Positions 38,878 to 47,838 are shown, counted from the stretch's first letter. The stretch: 64,000 nucleotides of DNA from Amycolatopsis aidingensis (GCF_018885265.1 NZ_CP076538.1:1586001-1650000); one strand, 5' to 3'. A program made the numbers and translations. Notes: generated from the sequence alone by a model not told the origin.

Positions 38878-39967
38878 TGTTGATGCACCTCACGGCGAAG
38901 TTCATGAGTCGCCGCGGCATGACGTTGATGAAGGCAGCATGATCGGTCTTGGGGTTGTGCGCCTCTTCGGGGAAGGAGTCCAGGGCGAAGCCCTGCACCT
39001 CGTTCGGCGCGTCGTAGACCAGCGTGTAGCGCAGCTGTGGCACCGCCCTGGTGCCACGCGGGCACTCACCGTCCTGCTCGGCGAACCGGAGGTGATCCCG
39101 GTGGTTGTCGCTGTCGGTGTTCTCGCCGTCCCAGCAGCCAGGGAAGTCCAGGATACGCATCAGACTGCTGCCTTCGGGGCAGATCGGGTACTGGGTCGTC
39201 CGCCGGTCCTCGAAGCCGGTGCAGGTCCACTGCGCGTTCACGTTGTCGTCACCGTTGGTGACGGCCTTGGCGTCACCGGTGACACCGCGGAGGAAGCGGG
39301 GCATGGGGGAGACCTTGTCCTCCGCGTTACCGCGGAACTCCACGGTGACCTCGGCCGGGGTCAGGATCCTGCCCACGTTGCCGTCCACCGCGCCGCCCGG
39401 CTGGTTCTGGTCGGCGCCCTGCACTCCGAGCTCGCGTACCACCGGCCAGTAGTAGGTGGAGCGATCGCCGAACCGGCAGGTGGTGTCGCCCGCGGCCAGG
39501 CTGCGGTTGTCGGACTTCTCGGTGGTGGTGAGGTTGCCGACGTAGTCGTGCACATGCTGTGCGCCGTTGAAGACACCGGGACTGATCACGACGTTGGCCG
39601 AGTTCAGATGCCTTTCCTCGTTGCGGCCGCACCGGGTGACGAACCTGCCGGGGGACGCAGCGAGTTCCAGGTCTCCGGCATTCGGCTCGACGTCCTGGAT
39701 GTCGACGTAGAAGTCCTCCGAAGGCGGTGCGAGCAGATCCTCCTCGGGTGACTGATCGTCCTGGTCGCGGTCCCGGTCGCGATCTCCACCACGGTCCCGG
39801 TCCCGGTCGGATCGGTCACCACGGTCGGATCCACCACCGGTGTAGTAGAAGCCGCCGTGCGCCGACGCGGTGGCCACGCCGACGGCGGCGCCGACCGTCA
39901 TCAACCCGGCGATCATGCCGGCGATGAGCCGTTTACGTTTGCGGCTTGGCGTCTTGTGCAGTGCCAT
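38861..39967 (-). CDS. secreted DUF1996 protein
   Basis: A 368-aa exported protein. Signal peptide: basic KTPSRKRKRL, hydrophobic core, cleavage near ATASA (residue ~36). An Asp/Arg-rich, repetitive low-complexity stretch (~47-72) precedes the DUF1996 domain (~85-365). The domain has the family motif SPGVFNGAQHVHDYVGN with its conserved His residues, and CPEGSSLMRILDFPGCWDG and GECPRGTRAVPQL with paired cysteines, then a C-terminal CINSGRSC. DUF1996 has no established function. It is translationally linked (17-bp overlap) to an MsrQ-like membrane protein and lies 25 bp after a lipoprotein gene. Confidence 0.88.
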   Translation of the reverse strand: MALHKTPSRKRKRLIAGMIAGLMTVGAAVGVATASAHGGFYYTGGGSDRGDRSDRDRDRGGDRDRDRDQDDQSPEEDLLAPPSEDFYVDIQDVEPNAGDLELAASPGRFVTRCGRNEERHLNSANVVISPGVFNGAQHVHDYVGNLTTTEKSDNRSLAAGDTTCRFGDRSTYYWPVVRELGVQGADQNQPGGAVDGNVGRILTPAEVTVEFRGNAEDKVSPMPRFLRGVTGDAKAVTNGDDNVNAQWTCTGFEDRRTTQYPICPEGSSLMRILDFPGCWDGENTDSDNHRDHLRFAEQDGECPRGTRAVPQLRYTLVYDAPNEVQGFALDSFPEEAHNPKTDHAAFINVMPRRLMNFAVRCINSGRSC

Positions 39968-39992
39968 GACTGCCTCCTGATCGGATCGGTCC

Positions 39993-40196
39993 TCAACAAC
40001 TGGTCTGGCCGGAGGGGGTGGACTGTGGGTTCGCCGGGCTCGCCGGGCCGGCCTCGAGCGGTGCGGCGGCCTCGTACCGCGGGGACCCGCCAGGGGCCTC
40101 CTGCTGCGCGCTGCCCTCGTGGCACGCGGTGGCGAGCAGCACGAGGGCGCAGGTCAGGGCGGCGAGGGGAATGAGTGAGCGACGGGTTTGCGTCAT
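39993..40196 (-). CDS. small lipoprotein
   Basis: A 67-aa protein with a lipoprotein signal: MTQTRRS, hydrophobic ALTCALVLLATAC with a good lipobox (LATAC, lipidated Cys25), then a polar Pro/Ala/Ser-rich tail ending in a second Cys (SGQTSC). ATG with AAGGA 5 nt upstream. First gene of the lipoprotein-DUF1996-MsrQ-like-ferredoxin operon. No recognised domain; function unknown. Confidence 0.8.
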   Translation of the reverse strand: MTQTRRSLIPLAALTCALVLLATACHEGSAQQEAPGGSPRYEAAAPLEAGPASPANPQSTPSGQTSC

Positions 40197-40265
40197 ATCG
40201 TCCTTCCTGTCGCGAACGTGGCCGCGCAGGCGTCAGCACGACGGAACCGTCATGGACACAAGTTT

Positions 40266-40280
40266 TATCCACTGTGGATA
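40266..40280. promoter_or_regulatory. palindrome upstream of the DUF1996 operon
   Basis: TATCCAC-T-GTGGATA, perfect 7-bp arms, 70 bp before the lipoprotein ATG, with a further half-site TCCACAGT (40287-40294) beside it. Probably the operator of the lipoprotein/DUF1996/MsrQ-like/ferredoxin operon; regulator not identified. Confidence 0.5.
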
Positions 40281-40425
40281 GTTTCGTCCACAGTAGAATT
40301 GGACAATGCCGTCGCCGGGGGATGCGACGCTGCGGGGCCTTCACCCGTAGATACGATGCGCGTCAGGTCACGGTTCAATGAACTCCCGCCGGATATTCGC
40401 CCGGTCCTGGCTCCGGAGAGCGGAA

Positions 40426-40460
40426 ACCGCCCGCGCCACCGGGGCTGTGGCGCGGGCGGT
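40426..40460 (-). terminator. hairpin terminator of the repeat-lipoprotein gene
   Basis: ACCGCCCGCGCCAC (40426-40439), 7-nt loop, perfect complement at 40447-40460: a 14-bp stem 18 bp after the stop of the repeat lipoprotein gene. On the minus strand it is followed by TTTCC. The remaining 40281-40425 stretch shows nothing else I can support. Confidence 0.75.
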
Positions 40461-40477
40461 TACCGGCGGATGGACGG

Positions 40478-41464
40478 TCAGTAGCTGTAGCCGCCGTCCT
40501 CGGTGGAGCCGGAGCCCGAATCGGAGTCCCCGGCCTCGGACTGCTCCACCGGCGGCGCCTCGGATTTACATCCTTCCGGCATCATGGCGTACCACTTGCC
40601 ACCGACGCCGTGGCCGTTCGCCTGCCCGGGCTCGGTGTCCTTGGCGTAGCGGTACACCGGCCAGCCGCCGATAGTGATCTGCTCCGAGCCGTCGGCGCGT
40701 TCCACGGTGCTGACCAGGTTCTCGTCGATGCCCTGCACGTCCACCGTGCCCTCGGCGATCACCGGCGGCCAGTTCTGGGCGCATTCACCTTCGCAGTTGG
40801 ATTTCGATGGCTCCTTGGTGTCATCGGTGAACAGGTAGAGTGTGAAGCCCTCGGCATCGGTGACGATCCGGCCGACGCCCTGTGCCTCGTCGGCGATCAG
40901 CGTGGTTCCGGTGGCCTCTGCGGAGTCCTCCTCCTGCGCGGCGCCCGCCTTGCCGCCGGTGGGGTTCACCGCGTACCAGGCACCGCCGACGCCCTGACCG
41001 GAGCTCTTCCCAGGGCCGCCGTCCTTGGCGTAGCGGTACACCGGCCAGCCGCCGATGGTGACCTGCTCCGAGCCGTCCGCGCGCTGGACGCTGCCGACCA
41101 GGTTGGCGTCCACGCCCTGCACGTCCACCTGCCCGTCGGCGATCACCGGTGGCCAGGTCTGCGCGCAACTGCCCGAGCAGTTCGAGGCTGGAGGCTTCGC
41201 GGTGTCCTGGTCGAAGCGATACAGCGTGAAACCGTCCTGATCGGTGACCGCTTCGCCGATGCCGTCGAGTTCGGTGGTGCTGAGCGTGACCTGCCCCGCC
41301 GGTGCGCCACCACCGGCACCCGCGGCCTGGGAGGTGTCGGCCACCGGGGCCGGGTTGCCGTTCGACACCCCGCCACCGGACTCGCCGAGGTCGGCACACC
41401 CACTGAGCGCGAGCAGCCCAGCCGCGGCCGAGGCGAGCGGCACGACGATACGCTTGTGGAACAT
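40478..41464 (-). CDS. lipoprotein with repeated COG4315 (Y-x4-D) domains
   Basis: A 328-aa lipoprotein: signal MFHKRIVVPLASAAAGLLALSGC is a classical lipobox (LSGC). Two homologous ~110-residue halves follow (~60-180 and ~195-300). Each contains GFTLYRFDQD or GFTLYLFTDD (the Y-x4-D secreted repeat), SNCSGSCAQTWPPV or SNCEGECAQNWPPV, VQRADGSEQVTIGGWPVYRYAKD and VGGxWYA. Each half has a Cys pair in C-xx(x)-C spacing. Function of the family is unknown; it is surface-exposed and sometimes linked to redox or ECF-controlled genes. ATG at 41464, GAGGAG 9 nt upstream; an 11-bp direct repeat precedes it. Confidence 0.9.
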   Translation of the reverse strand: MFHKRIVVPLASAAAGLLALSGCADLGESGGGVSNGNPAPVADTSQAAGAGGGAPAGQVTLSTTELDGIGEAVTDQDGFTLYRFDQDTAKPPASNCSGSCAQTWPPVIADGQVDVQGVDANLVGSVQRADGSEQVTIGGWPVYRYAKDGGPGKSSGQGVGGAWYAVNPTGGKAGAAQEEDSAEATGTTLIADEAQGVGRIVTDAEGFTLYLFTDDTKEPSKSNCEGECAQNWPPVIAEGTVDVQGIDENLVSTVERADGSEQITIGGWPVYRYAKDTEPGQANGHGVGGKWYAMMPEGCKSEAPPVEQSEAGDSDSGSGSTEDGGYSY

Positions 41465-41480
41465 GGACTTTCTCCTCGTT

Positions 41481-41507
41481 TCGTAGGAAGGCCGTGTCGT
41501 AGGAAGG
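41481..41507. repeat. 11-bp direct repeat upstream of the repeat lipoprotein
   Basis: TCGTAGGAAGG at 41481-41491 and again at 41497-41507 (offset 16 bp), 17-43 bp before the lipoprotein ATG. Could be a tandem activator site or a sequence-slippage repeat; there is no decisive promoter nearby. Confidence 0.5.
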
Positions 41508-41637
41508 TTTTGCTCGACCTGTGCCCCCAACCACGGGCCCGGGCGCGCCCCGGTTCACCCGACTTCCCGCCGCCAGGAAGGCCACCTTCGGGGCACACTG
41601 GTCGGCGGGAACCGGTTGCGTGGAAAGGGGTGTGGTC

Positions 41638-42969
41638 GTGCCTGCTCCGCCGGTGGCCGCCGGGGCGGTGCCGTTGCTCGGACATCTGCACCGGCTACGG
41701 CGGGATCGGCTGGGATTCCTGGACGGCCTGCGCGCGCAGGGCCCGGTGGTCCGGATCAAGCTGGGTCCGCGGCCGATCTGGGTGGTCACCGAACCGGCCG
41801 CGACCCGCGAGGTCCTCGTCGTCCAGGCGAAGTGGTTCGACAAGGGGGAGGGCGGCAGGCAGCTACGGCCGTTGGTCGGGGACGGCCTCGGCACCTCGGA
41901 AGGGGAGACCCACCGCAGGCAGCGGTTGCTGATGCAGCCCGCGTTCCACCGGGAGCGGATCGCCGCCTACGCCGCCGCCATGCGGCAGCAGGCCGAGGTC
42001 ACGGCGCGGGGCTGGCAGGAGGGCAGGCCGATCGATGTCCGCGCGGAGATGTACGGGCTCATCCTCGGGATCACCTCCCGTGCGCTGCTGTCCTCCGCGC
42101 TGGACGCCGACCTGCATGCCGAGGTACGGCAGGGTTTCCCGGTGGCGCTGCGTGCGGTGCAAGGCCGGATGTTCAACCCGGTGAAGGCGGTCACCGGCAG
42201 GCTGCCGACCCGGCACAACCGCGCCGAGGCGCGCCTGCGCGCCCGGTTACACGGGGTGGTGGATGCCGCCATCGCGCGTTACCGCCGCTCCGGGGAGCGG
42301 CACCCGGATCTGCTTTCCACCCTGCTTACCGCGCGGGACGCCGAGACCGGGGCCACGCTGTCCGACCGCGAGCTGCGCGACCAGGTGATGACCATGCTCT
42401 TTGCCGGTGGTGAGACCGCGACCAGCGCGCTGGCCTGGTCCTTCCACGAGCTGGCGCGACATCCGGAAATCGAGGTCCGGCTGCACGCGGAGGTGGACGA
42501 GGTGCTGGACGGCCGCCCGGCGGAATACGCGGACCTGCCCCGGCTGGCGTTCACCGGGCGGGTGATCACCGAGGTGCTGCGGCACTACCCACCAGCCTGG
42601 ATCATCACCCGCAGGGCGGTCACCGAGACCGAACTGCATGGTTTGCGCGTGCCCGCGGGCAGCGCGGTGCTGGTCAGCCCGTACGTCCTGCAGCACGATC
42701 CCGCGCTGTTCGCGCAGCCGTGGCGCTTCGATCCGGACCGCTGGCTGCCGGAGCGCGCGGCCGGCGTGCCGAAGGGAGCGTTCATCCCGTTCGGAGCGGG
42801 TACGCGCAAGTGCATCGGGGACGACTTCGCGGTCACCGAAACCACGCTGGCGCTGGCCACCCTGGCCGCCCGCTGGCGGCTGCGGCCGGTGCCGGGGCCG
42901 CCGGTACGGCCACGGCCCGCCATGACGCTGCTACCCGGCAACCTGCGGATGTGCCCGGAACGCCGGTGA
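41638..42969 (+). CDS. cytochrome P450
   Basis: A 443-aa P450. I-helix FAGGETATSALAW, K-helix EVLRHYPPAW (ExxR), PERF-like region DPDRWLPERA, and haem loop FIPFGAGTRKCIGDDFA with Cys392 as the haem thiolate. The oxygen-activating Thr of the I-helix is present. The proline-rich N-terminus (PAPPVAAGAVPLLGH) and Cys-loop resemble CYP families that act on lipids or terpenes in actinomycetes. GTG at 41638 with AAGGGG 8 nt upstream; GTG at 41632 is an alternative. No ferredoxin gene adjoins it. Substrate unknown. The gene ends 7 bp before a CsoR-type operator. Confidence 0.93.
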   Translation: MPAPPVAAGAVPLLGHLHRLRRDRLGFLDGLRAQGPVVRIKLGPRPIWVVTEPAATREVLVVQAKWFDKGEGGRQLRPLVGDGLGTSEGETHRRQRLLMQPAFHRERIAAYAAAMRQQAEVTARGWQEGRPIDVRAEMYGLILGITSRALLSSALDADLHAEVRQGFPVALRAVQGRMFNPVKAVTGRLPTRHNRAEARLRARLHGVVDAAIARYRRSGERHPDLLSTLLTARDAETGATLSDRELRDQVMTMLFAGGETATSALAWSFHELARHPEIEVRLHAEVDEVLDGRPAEYADLPRLAFTGRVITEVLRHYPPAWIITRRAVTETELHGLRVPAGSAVLVSPYVLQHDPALFAQPWRFDPDRWLPERAAGVPKGAFIPFGAGTRKCIGDDFAVTETTLALATLAARWRLRPVPGPPVRPRPAMTLLPGNLRMCPERR

Positions 42970-42976
42970 AATACCT

Positions 42977-42991
42977 TACCCCGCTGGGGTA
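42977..42991. promoter_or_regulatory. CsoR-type operator, site 1
   Basis: TACCCC-GCT-GGGGTA, a perfect 6-bp-arm inverted repeat of the G/C-rich CsoR type. An ECF-like TGAACC (42994-42999)-17 bp-CGTT (43017-43020) follows directly. Confidence 0.6.
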
Positions 42992-43062
42992 GCTGAACCG
43001 GCATCGTGGTGACATCCGTTTGTCAGAGCAAGGCAAGCGGTGCGTTCGGGGCCGATCGTCGG

Positions 43063-43092
43063 TTGACCGACCTTACCCCCCTAGGGTATCAA
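43063..43092 (+). promoter_or_regulatory. copZ-copA promoter with CsoR operator site 2
   Basis: TTGACC (43063-43068)-18 bp-TATCAA (43087-43092). TACCC-CCCTA-GGGTA (43074-43088) fills the spacer and reaches the -10. A repressor on this site would block polymerase directly, as known for CsoR; Cu(I) releases it. Confidence 0.65.
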
Positions 43093-43140
43093 CGAGGTGT
43101 GGCGGGCAGCCGCGAACCGAGAGTGAACAGGAGCATCGTC

Positions 43141-43350
43141 GTGGTCGAGACCACTTACACCGTGACCGGAATGACCTGCCAGCACTGCGTCAAGTCGGTG
43201 ACCGAGGAAGTCGGCGAGGTGCGCGGGGTGACCGCGGTGTCGGTGGACCTGCCGACCGGTGCCGTCACCGTGACCAGCGAAAGCGAGCCGGACCTCGCCG
43301 CGGTGCGGGCCGCCGTGGAGGAGGCCGGATACCAGCTGGCCACCACATGA
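43141..43350 (+). CDS. copZ: copper chaperone
   Basis: A 69-aa HMA-domain protein: [20 protein letters not shown] with the Cu(I)-binding MxCxxC motif, and GYQLATT at the end. It carries Cu(I) to the pump encoded next. GTG start with GGAG 7 nt upstream; the stop overlaps the copA ATG (ATGA). Two CsoR-type inverted repeats lie upstream. Confidence 0.95.
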   Translation: MVETTYTVTGMTCQHCVKSVTEEVGEVRGVTAVSVDLPTGAVTVTSESEPDLAAVRAAVEEAGYQLATT

Positions 43351-45506
43351 CCTCCGAACTCCGATCCGCCCCGGACTCCGCGCGGGTGGAGCTGGCGATC
43401 GGGGGCATGACCTGTGCGTCCTGCGCCGGCCGGGTCGAGCGGAAGCTGAACAAGCTGGCCGGGGTGTCCGCCGAGGTCAACTACGCCACCGAGAAGGCCG
43501 TGGTCTCCTACTCCGGCGAGATCCGCCCCGCGCAGCTGATCGAGCAGGTGGAGGCAGCCGGGTACACGGCCCGGCTGCCGGAACCCGAGTCCCCCGAGGA
43601 GGACGCGAGTCGCCCGCTGCGGGCGCGGCTGCTCGGCGCCATCCTGCTGTCGGTACCGGTGATCGCGCTCGCGATGCTCCCGGCGCTGCAGTTCCCTGGC
43701 TGGGAATGGGTCTCGCTGGTCCTGGCTACTCCTGTGGTGCTGTGGGCTGCCTGGCCGTTCCACCGCGCGGCGCTGGTGAACCTGCGGCACGGCGCCGCCA
43801 CCATGGACACGCTCATCTCGATGGGCACGCTGGCGGCCTTCGCCTGGTCGGTGTATGCCCTGGTGTTCGGCACGGCCCATATCTACCTCGAGGTTGCCGC
43901 CGGGGTGACCACGTTCATCCTCGCCGGCCGTTATTTCGAGACGCGGTCCAAGCGCCGGGCCGGGGCGGCGCTGCGGGCGTTGCTCGAGCTGGGTGCCAGG
44001 GACGTGGCCGTGCTGCGGGACGGGATGGAGCGGCGGATCCCCACCGGGGAACTGGCGGTGGGGGACGAGTTCGTGGTCCGGCCAGGGGAGAAGGTGGCCA
44101 CCGACGGGGTGGTGGTGGACGGCAGCTCCGCTGTGGACGCCGGGATGCTCACCGGAGAGTCCGTGCCGGTCGAGGTGCGCCCAGGGGACAACGTGGTCGG
44201 CGCGACGGTGAACGCGGGCGGGAGGCTCCTCGTGCGGGCCACCCGGGTCGGGTCGGACACCCAGCTGGCGCAGATGGCCAGGCTGGTCGAGCAGGCGCAG
44301 TCGGGCAAGGCCGCGGTGCAGCGGCTGGCCGACCGGATCTCGGCGGTGTTCGTGCCGGTGGTGATCGCACTGGCACTGGGGACCCTCGCGGTCTGGCTGG
44401 TCACCGGCGGTTCGGCCACCGAGGCGTTCACCGCGGCGGTGGCGGTGCTGATCATCGCCTGCCCCTGCGCGCTGGGCCTGGCGACGCCGACGGCACTGCT
44501 GGTTGGCACCGGGCGCGGGGCACAGCTGGGAATCCTGATCAAGGGGCCGGAGGTGCTGGAGTCCACCAGGGTGGTGGACACCGTGGTGCTGGACAAGACC
44601 GGCACGGTCACCACCGGCCGGATGGCGCTGGTCGGGGTGCACCCGGCGGAGGGTGAGGCCGCCGCGCGGGTGTTGCGCCTCGCCGGTGCGCTGGAGCACG
44701 CCGCGGAGCACCCGATCGCGCAGGCGATCGCCCGCGGGGCCAGGGAGCGGGCCGGTGAGCTGGGCGCGGTCGCTGAGTTCGGCGTGCTCGAGGGCCTCGG
44801 CGTGCGGGGCGTGGTGGACGGCTACCAGGTGCTGGTCGGCCGGGCGGCGCTGCTGGCCGAGTCCGGGCTGCATATCCCGGCCGAGCTGGATGAGGCCAGG
44901 CTCGCCGCGCAGCGGCAGGGCCGGACGGCCGTGCTGGTCGGCTGGGACGGCCGGGCACGTGGGGTGCTCGTGGTCGCCGACACCGTCAAACCGGGTTCGG
45001 CCGAGGCGGTCTCCCGGCTGCGTGAACTGGGGCTGACCCCGATCCTGCTCACCGGGGACAACGAAACCGTGGCGCGCGCCGTGGCCGCCGAGGTCGGAAT
45101 CGAGCGGGTCATCGCCGAGGTGCTGCCGAAGGACAAGGTGGACGTGGTGGCGCGGCTGCAGGCGGAGGGCGCCGTGGTGGCGATGGTCGGCGACGGGATC
45201 AACGACGCCGCCGCGCTGGCCACCGCCGATCTGGGCCTGGCCATGGGCACCGGCACCGATGTGGCGATAGAGGCGGGCGACCTCACCCTGGTGCGCGGGG
45301 ATCTGCGCGCCGCCCCGGAGGCGATCCGGTTGTCCCGGCGCACCCTGCGCACCATCAAGGGGAACCTGTTCTGGGCCTTCGCCTACAACACCGCGGCCCT
45401 GCCACTGGCCGCGGCCGGGCTGCTCAGCCCGATGATCGCGGGCGCGGCCATGGCACTCAGTTCGGTGTTCGTGGTCAGCAACAGCCTGCGCCTGCGCCGC
45501 GCCTGA
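43347..45506 (+). CDS. copA: Cu(I)-exporting P1B-type ATPase
   Basis: A 719-aa copper pump. N-terminal HMA domain with [13 protein letters not shown] (residues ~22-34), then eight helices, membrane metal site [11 protein letters not shown], phosphorylation motif DKTGT with Asp416, HP motif [11 protein letters not shown], and hinge [10 protein letters not shown]. The CPC motif and C-terminal Asn/Met-Ser region ([26 protein letters not shown]) mark the Cu(I) subclass. It exports Cu(I) using ATP, supplied by CopZ. It also fits the presence of a copper nitrite reductase 13 kb upstream. Confidence 0.97.
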   Translation: MTSELRSAPDSARVELAIGGMTCASCAGRVERKLNKLAGVSAEVNYATEKAVVSYSGEIRPAQLIEQVEAAGYTARLPEPESPEEDASRPLRARLLGAILLSVPVIALAMLPALQFPGWEWVSLVLATPVVLWAAWPFHRAALVNLRHGAATMDTLISMGTLAAFAWSVYALVFGTAHIYLEVAAGVTTFILAGRYFETRSKRRAGAALRALLELGARDVAVLRDGMERRIPTGELAVGDEFVVRPGEKVATDGVVVDGSSAVDAGMLTGESVPVEVRPGDNVVGATVNAGGRLLVRATRVGSDTQLAQMARLVEQAQSGKAAVQRLADRISAVFVPVVIALALGTLAVWLVTGGSATEAFTAAVAVLIIACPCALGLATPTALLVGTGRGAQLGILIKGPEVLESTRVVDTVVLDKTGTVTTGRMALVGVHPAEGEAAARVLRLAGALEHAAEHPIAQAIARGARERAGELGAVAEFGVLEGLGVRGVVDGYQVLVGRAALLAESGLHIPAELDEARLAAQRQGRTAVLVGWDGRARGVLVVADTVKPGSAEAVSRLRELGLTPILLTGDNETVARAVAAEVGIERVIAEVLPKDKVDVVARLQAEGAVVAMVGDGINDAAALATADLGLAMGTGTDVAIEAGDLTLVRGDLRAAPEAIRLSRRTLRTIKGNLFWAFAYNTAALPLAAAGLLSPMIAGAAMALSSVFVVSNSLRLRRA

Positions 45507-45526
45507 GGCGATGCGTGCGCGCAGGC

Positions 45527-45808
45527 CTACGACCGGACCAGGCGCGCGATGGCGTCGGAAGCCTCCCGCACCTTGGACTCGGCCTCCTTGCCACCCGTCG
45601 TGGCCGCCTCGACCACGCAGGTGGAAAGGTGCTCCTCGAGCAGGCCGAGGGAGAACGACTGGAGTGCCTTGGTGGCGGCCGAGACCTGGGTCAGGACGTC
45701 GATGCAGTACTTGTCCTGCTCGATCATCCGCTGCAGGCCGCGAATCTGGCCTTCGATCCGGCGGAGCCGCTTCAGGTACGCTTCCTTGTCCTCGCTGTAG
45801 CTGACCAT
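45527..45808 (-). CDS. csoR: copper-sensing repressor CsoR
   Basis: A 93-aa helical repressor of the CsoR/RcnR family: RLRRIEGQIRGLQRMIEQDKYC, then EEHLSTC. The Cys-His-x3-Cys ligand set (Cys near 35, His near 60, Cys near 64) is that of Cu(I)-sensing CsoR. Start ATG at 45808, with an adjacent in-frame GTG at 45811 as alternative. It converges on copA, 20 bp away. The two TACCC-type inverted repeats before copZ are its likely operators. Confidence 0.95.
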   Translation of the reverse strand: MVSYSEDKEAYLKRLRRIEGQIRGLQRMIEQDKYCIDVLTQVSAATKALQSFSLGLLEEHLSTCVVEAATTGGKEAESKVREASDAIARLVRS

Positions 45809-45886
45809 CACCGTGCCCGTTCTGTCGTGCCTGTGCCTCCAGGATACCCGCCCACCGTATCCGGAGCAGGCCCCGGACCGGGCGGT

Positions 45887-46597
45887 TCATTCCTCCACCC
45901 CGGTGAGCCGGTTCCGGCCTTCGCCACTGCGGCGGGGTGTGACCAGGCCACTTTCGTACGCGATGATCACCAGCTGGGCCCGATCGCGGGCATCCAGTTT
46001 GGTGAGCAGGTGGCTGACGTGTGTTTTCACCGTACCGAGGCCGACGGTGAGGTGACCGGCGATCTCCTGATTGGTCATGCCCCGCGCGATCAGGCCGAGT
46101 ACCTCGCGTTCCCTGGTGGTCAGCAGGTTGAGCTCCGCGCCGAGCGGTGCCACCGGCTCCCTGCGGCTGAACTCGGCGATGAGCCGCCGGGTCACGGTGG
46201 GCGCCAGCAGGCCCTCGCCCGCGGCGACCACCCGGATCGCGGCCAGCAGGTCCTCGGGCGGGGTGTCCTTGAGCAGGAAGCCACTCGCTCCTGCGCGCAG
46301 CGCCGAGTACACGTAGGAGTCCAGGTCGAACATGGTGAGGATGAGGACCCGCACCCCGGCCGTCTCGGGTGCCGCGCAGATCCGCCGGGTGGCCTCGATT
46401 CCGTCCAGCTCCGGCATGCGCACGTCCATCAGCACCACATCGGGTTGCCGCTGGTGGGCCAGCTGCACGGCCTCGGCGCCGGTCACCGCCTCGCCCACCG
46501 TGCTGAGGTCGGCAGCGGTCTGCACCAGCGCCCGGAAACTGCCACGCAGCAGCGCCTGGTCGTCGGCGATCAGGACCCTGGTCGGTTGCTCGGTCAC
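45887..46597 (-). CDS. NarL/FixJ-family response regulator
   Basis: A 236-aa response regulator. Receiver domain residues 5-125 (VLIADDQALLRGSFRALV; VVLMDVRMPELDG with the phospho-acceptor Asp; FLLKDTPPEDLL) and a LuxR-type HTH (LTTREREVLGLIARGMTNQEIAGHL, residues ~160-215). GTG start overlapping the kinase stop (GTGA), so kinase and regulator are co-translated. It is not DosR-like in any distinctive way; it belongs to the common LiaR/DesR-type group. A 15-bp palindrome upstream of the kinase is a candidate binding site. Confidence 0.94.
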   Translation of the reverse strand: MTEQPTRVLIADDQALLRGSFRALVQTAADLSTVGEAVTGAEAVQLAHQRQPDVVLMDVRMPELDGIEATRRICAAPETAGVRVLILTMFDLDSYVYSALRAGASGFLLKDTPPEDLLAAIRVVAAGEGLLAPTVTRRLIAEFSRREPVAPLGAELNLLTTREREVLGLIARGMTNQEIAGHLTVGLGTVKTHVSHLLTKLDARDRAQLVIIAYESGLVTPRRSGEGRNRLTGVEE

Positions 46598-47838
46598 GCT
46601 GGCCTTCCCCCGTTCGCCGCCACGGCCGTGTAGGGCAGCCGTGCGGACACCGCGAAGCCGCCTTCCGGGCGCGGCCCGGCCGCGAACTCGCCCCGGTACA
46701 TCAGCACCCGCTCGTGCACCCCGATCAGCCCGCTGCCACCCGGCCGGCTCCCGCCCGGTCCGGCCCCGCCGCCGTCGTCGGTCACCTCGATCCACACCTG
46801 CGCGTCATCCGCATCGACGGTGACCGCGCAGTGCGCGGCGCCGGCATGCTTGAGCACGTTCGTCAACGCCTCCTGGACGATCCGGTAGGCCGTCAGGTCG
46901 ACGCTTTCCGGTAGCCGGTCCACCCCGCGTACGTCCACTTCGGTCCGGATCCCCGCGGCCGCCAGCTGGCCGGTGAGCTCGGCGAGCGAACCGAGCCCCG
47001 GCCGCGGGTGCAGTGTGGCATCCGGGTCCGACGCCGGGTCCTGCGAACGCAGTACCCCGAGCATGCGGCGCAACTCGGTGAGTGCGTTGCGGCCCGCGTT
47101 CTCGATATCCCGCAGCGCCTCCCGCGCCGCCGGGTCGGCCTCCGGCCGCGCGTGCAGGACATGCCTGGCCACCCCGGCCTTGACCGCGATCACCCCCATT
47201 CCGTGGGTCACGATGTCGTGCAGCTCACGGGCGATCCGCAGCCGTTCCTCGGTGACCGCCTGCCCGGCCAGCCGCTCGGCGGCCAGCGCGGTGGATGCCC
47301 TGCGGTCCCGTACCGCCCTGCCCAGCGTCCACCCGATGCCAAGGGCCACCACACCGACGATGAGCGTGGCCGCGCGGGGCGTCCGTTCGCCGGGAGCACC
47401 CGCCATCAGCGGCAGCAACAGCGCGGCGGTCACGCTGATGACGGCGATCATCCTGGTTGGCATCCAGCGCTGGGCCGGCTCGGTCAACGCGACCAGATAC
47501 AAGGCGTAAGCGGCGGCGAGCATCGGCTCCCGCACCGCACCAAGGCCGAGGCCCAGCGCGGAGCACACCAACACCCAGGCGAACACCCAGCGCGGCCAGA
47601 GCCTGCGCAGCGCGATCGGCAGCCCGATCCCGGCCGCGATCAGGCAGGCAGCCCAGGCCGGTGGCTGCGCCCCGGGCGGGGTGCCGCGCAGCACAGACAG
47701 CACCAGGATCGCGGTGTAGGCGATGGCGGCCGCAAGATCCAGCGCCATCAGCTTGCGGTGGCTGAGGCGCTGCGGGAACGGCGTTGCGGGCTGTGTGTCC
47801 GGCACGATCTGAAGGTAGCCGGATTTCCGTCCGCGCAC
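46594..47838 (-). CDS. membrane sensor histidine kinase, HisKA_3 type
   Basis: A 414-aa NarL-partner kinase. About five N-terminal helices (residues ~30-185) without an extracellular sensor domain, then HisKA_3 RIARELHDIVTHGMGVIAVKAG with the phospho-His, and a HATPase_c domain (YRIVQEALTNVLKHAGA, DDGGGAGPG, GLIGVHERV). No GAF domain, so it is unlike DosS/DosT. The signal is probably membrane-related. The GTG at 47838 is uncertain: neither it nor an in-frame GTG at 47805 has a clear ribosome site. Upstream of, and overlapping, the response regulator gene. Confidence 0.93.
   Translation of the reverse strand: MRGRKSGYLQIVPDTQPATPFPQRLSHRKLMALDLAAAIAYTAILVLSVLRGTPPGAQPPAWAACLIAAGIGLPIALRRLWPRWVFAWVLVCSALGLGLGAVREPMLAAAYALYLVALTEPAQRWMPTRMIAVISVTAALLLPLMAGAPGERTPRAATLIVGVVALGIGWTLGRAVRDRRASTALAAERLAGQAVTEERLRIARELHDIVTHGMGVIAVKAGVARHVLHARPEADPAAREALRDIENAGRNALTELRRMLGVLRSQDPASDPDATLHPRPGLGSLAELTGQLAAAGIRTEVDVRGVDRLPESVDLTAYRIVQEALTNVLKHAGAAHCAVTVDADDAQVWIEVTDDGGGAGPGGSRPGGSGLIGVHERVLMYRGEFAAGPRPEGGFAVSARLPYTAVAANGGRPA

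Noticed and set aside
45887..47838. The two-component pair as the DosS/DosR of this regulon
   Set aside because: The kinase lacks GAF domains and has a plain multi-helix membrane domain; the regulator shows no DosR-specific feature, and no DosR-like box lies upstream.
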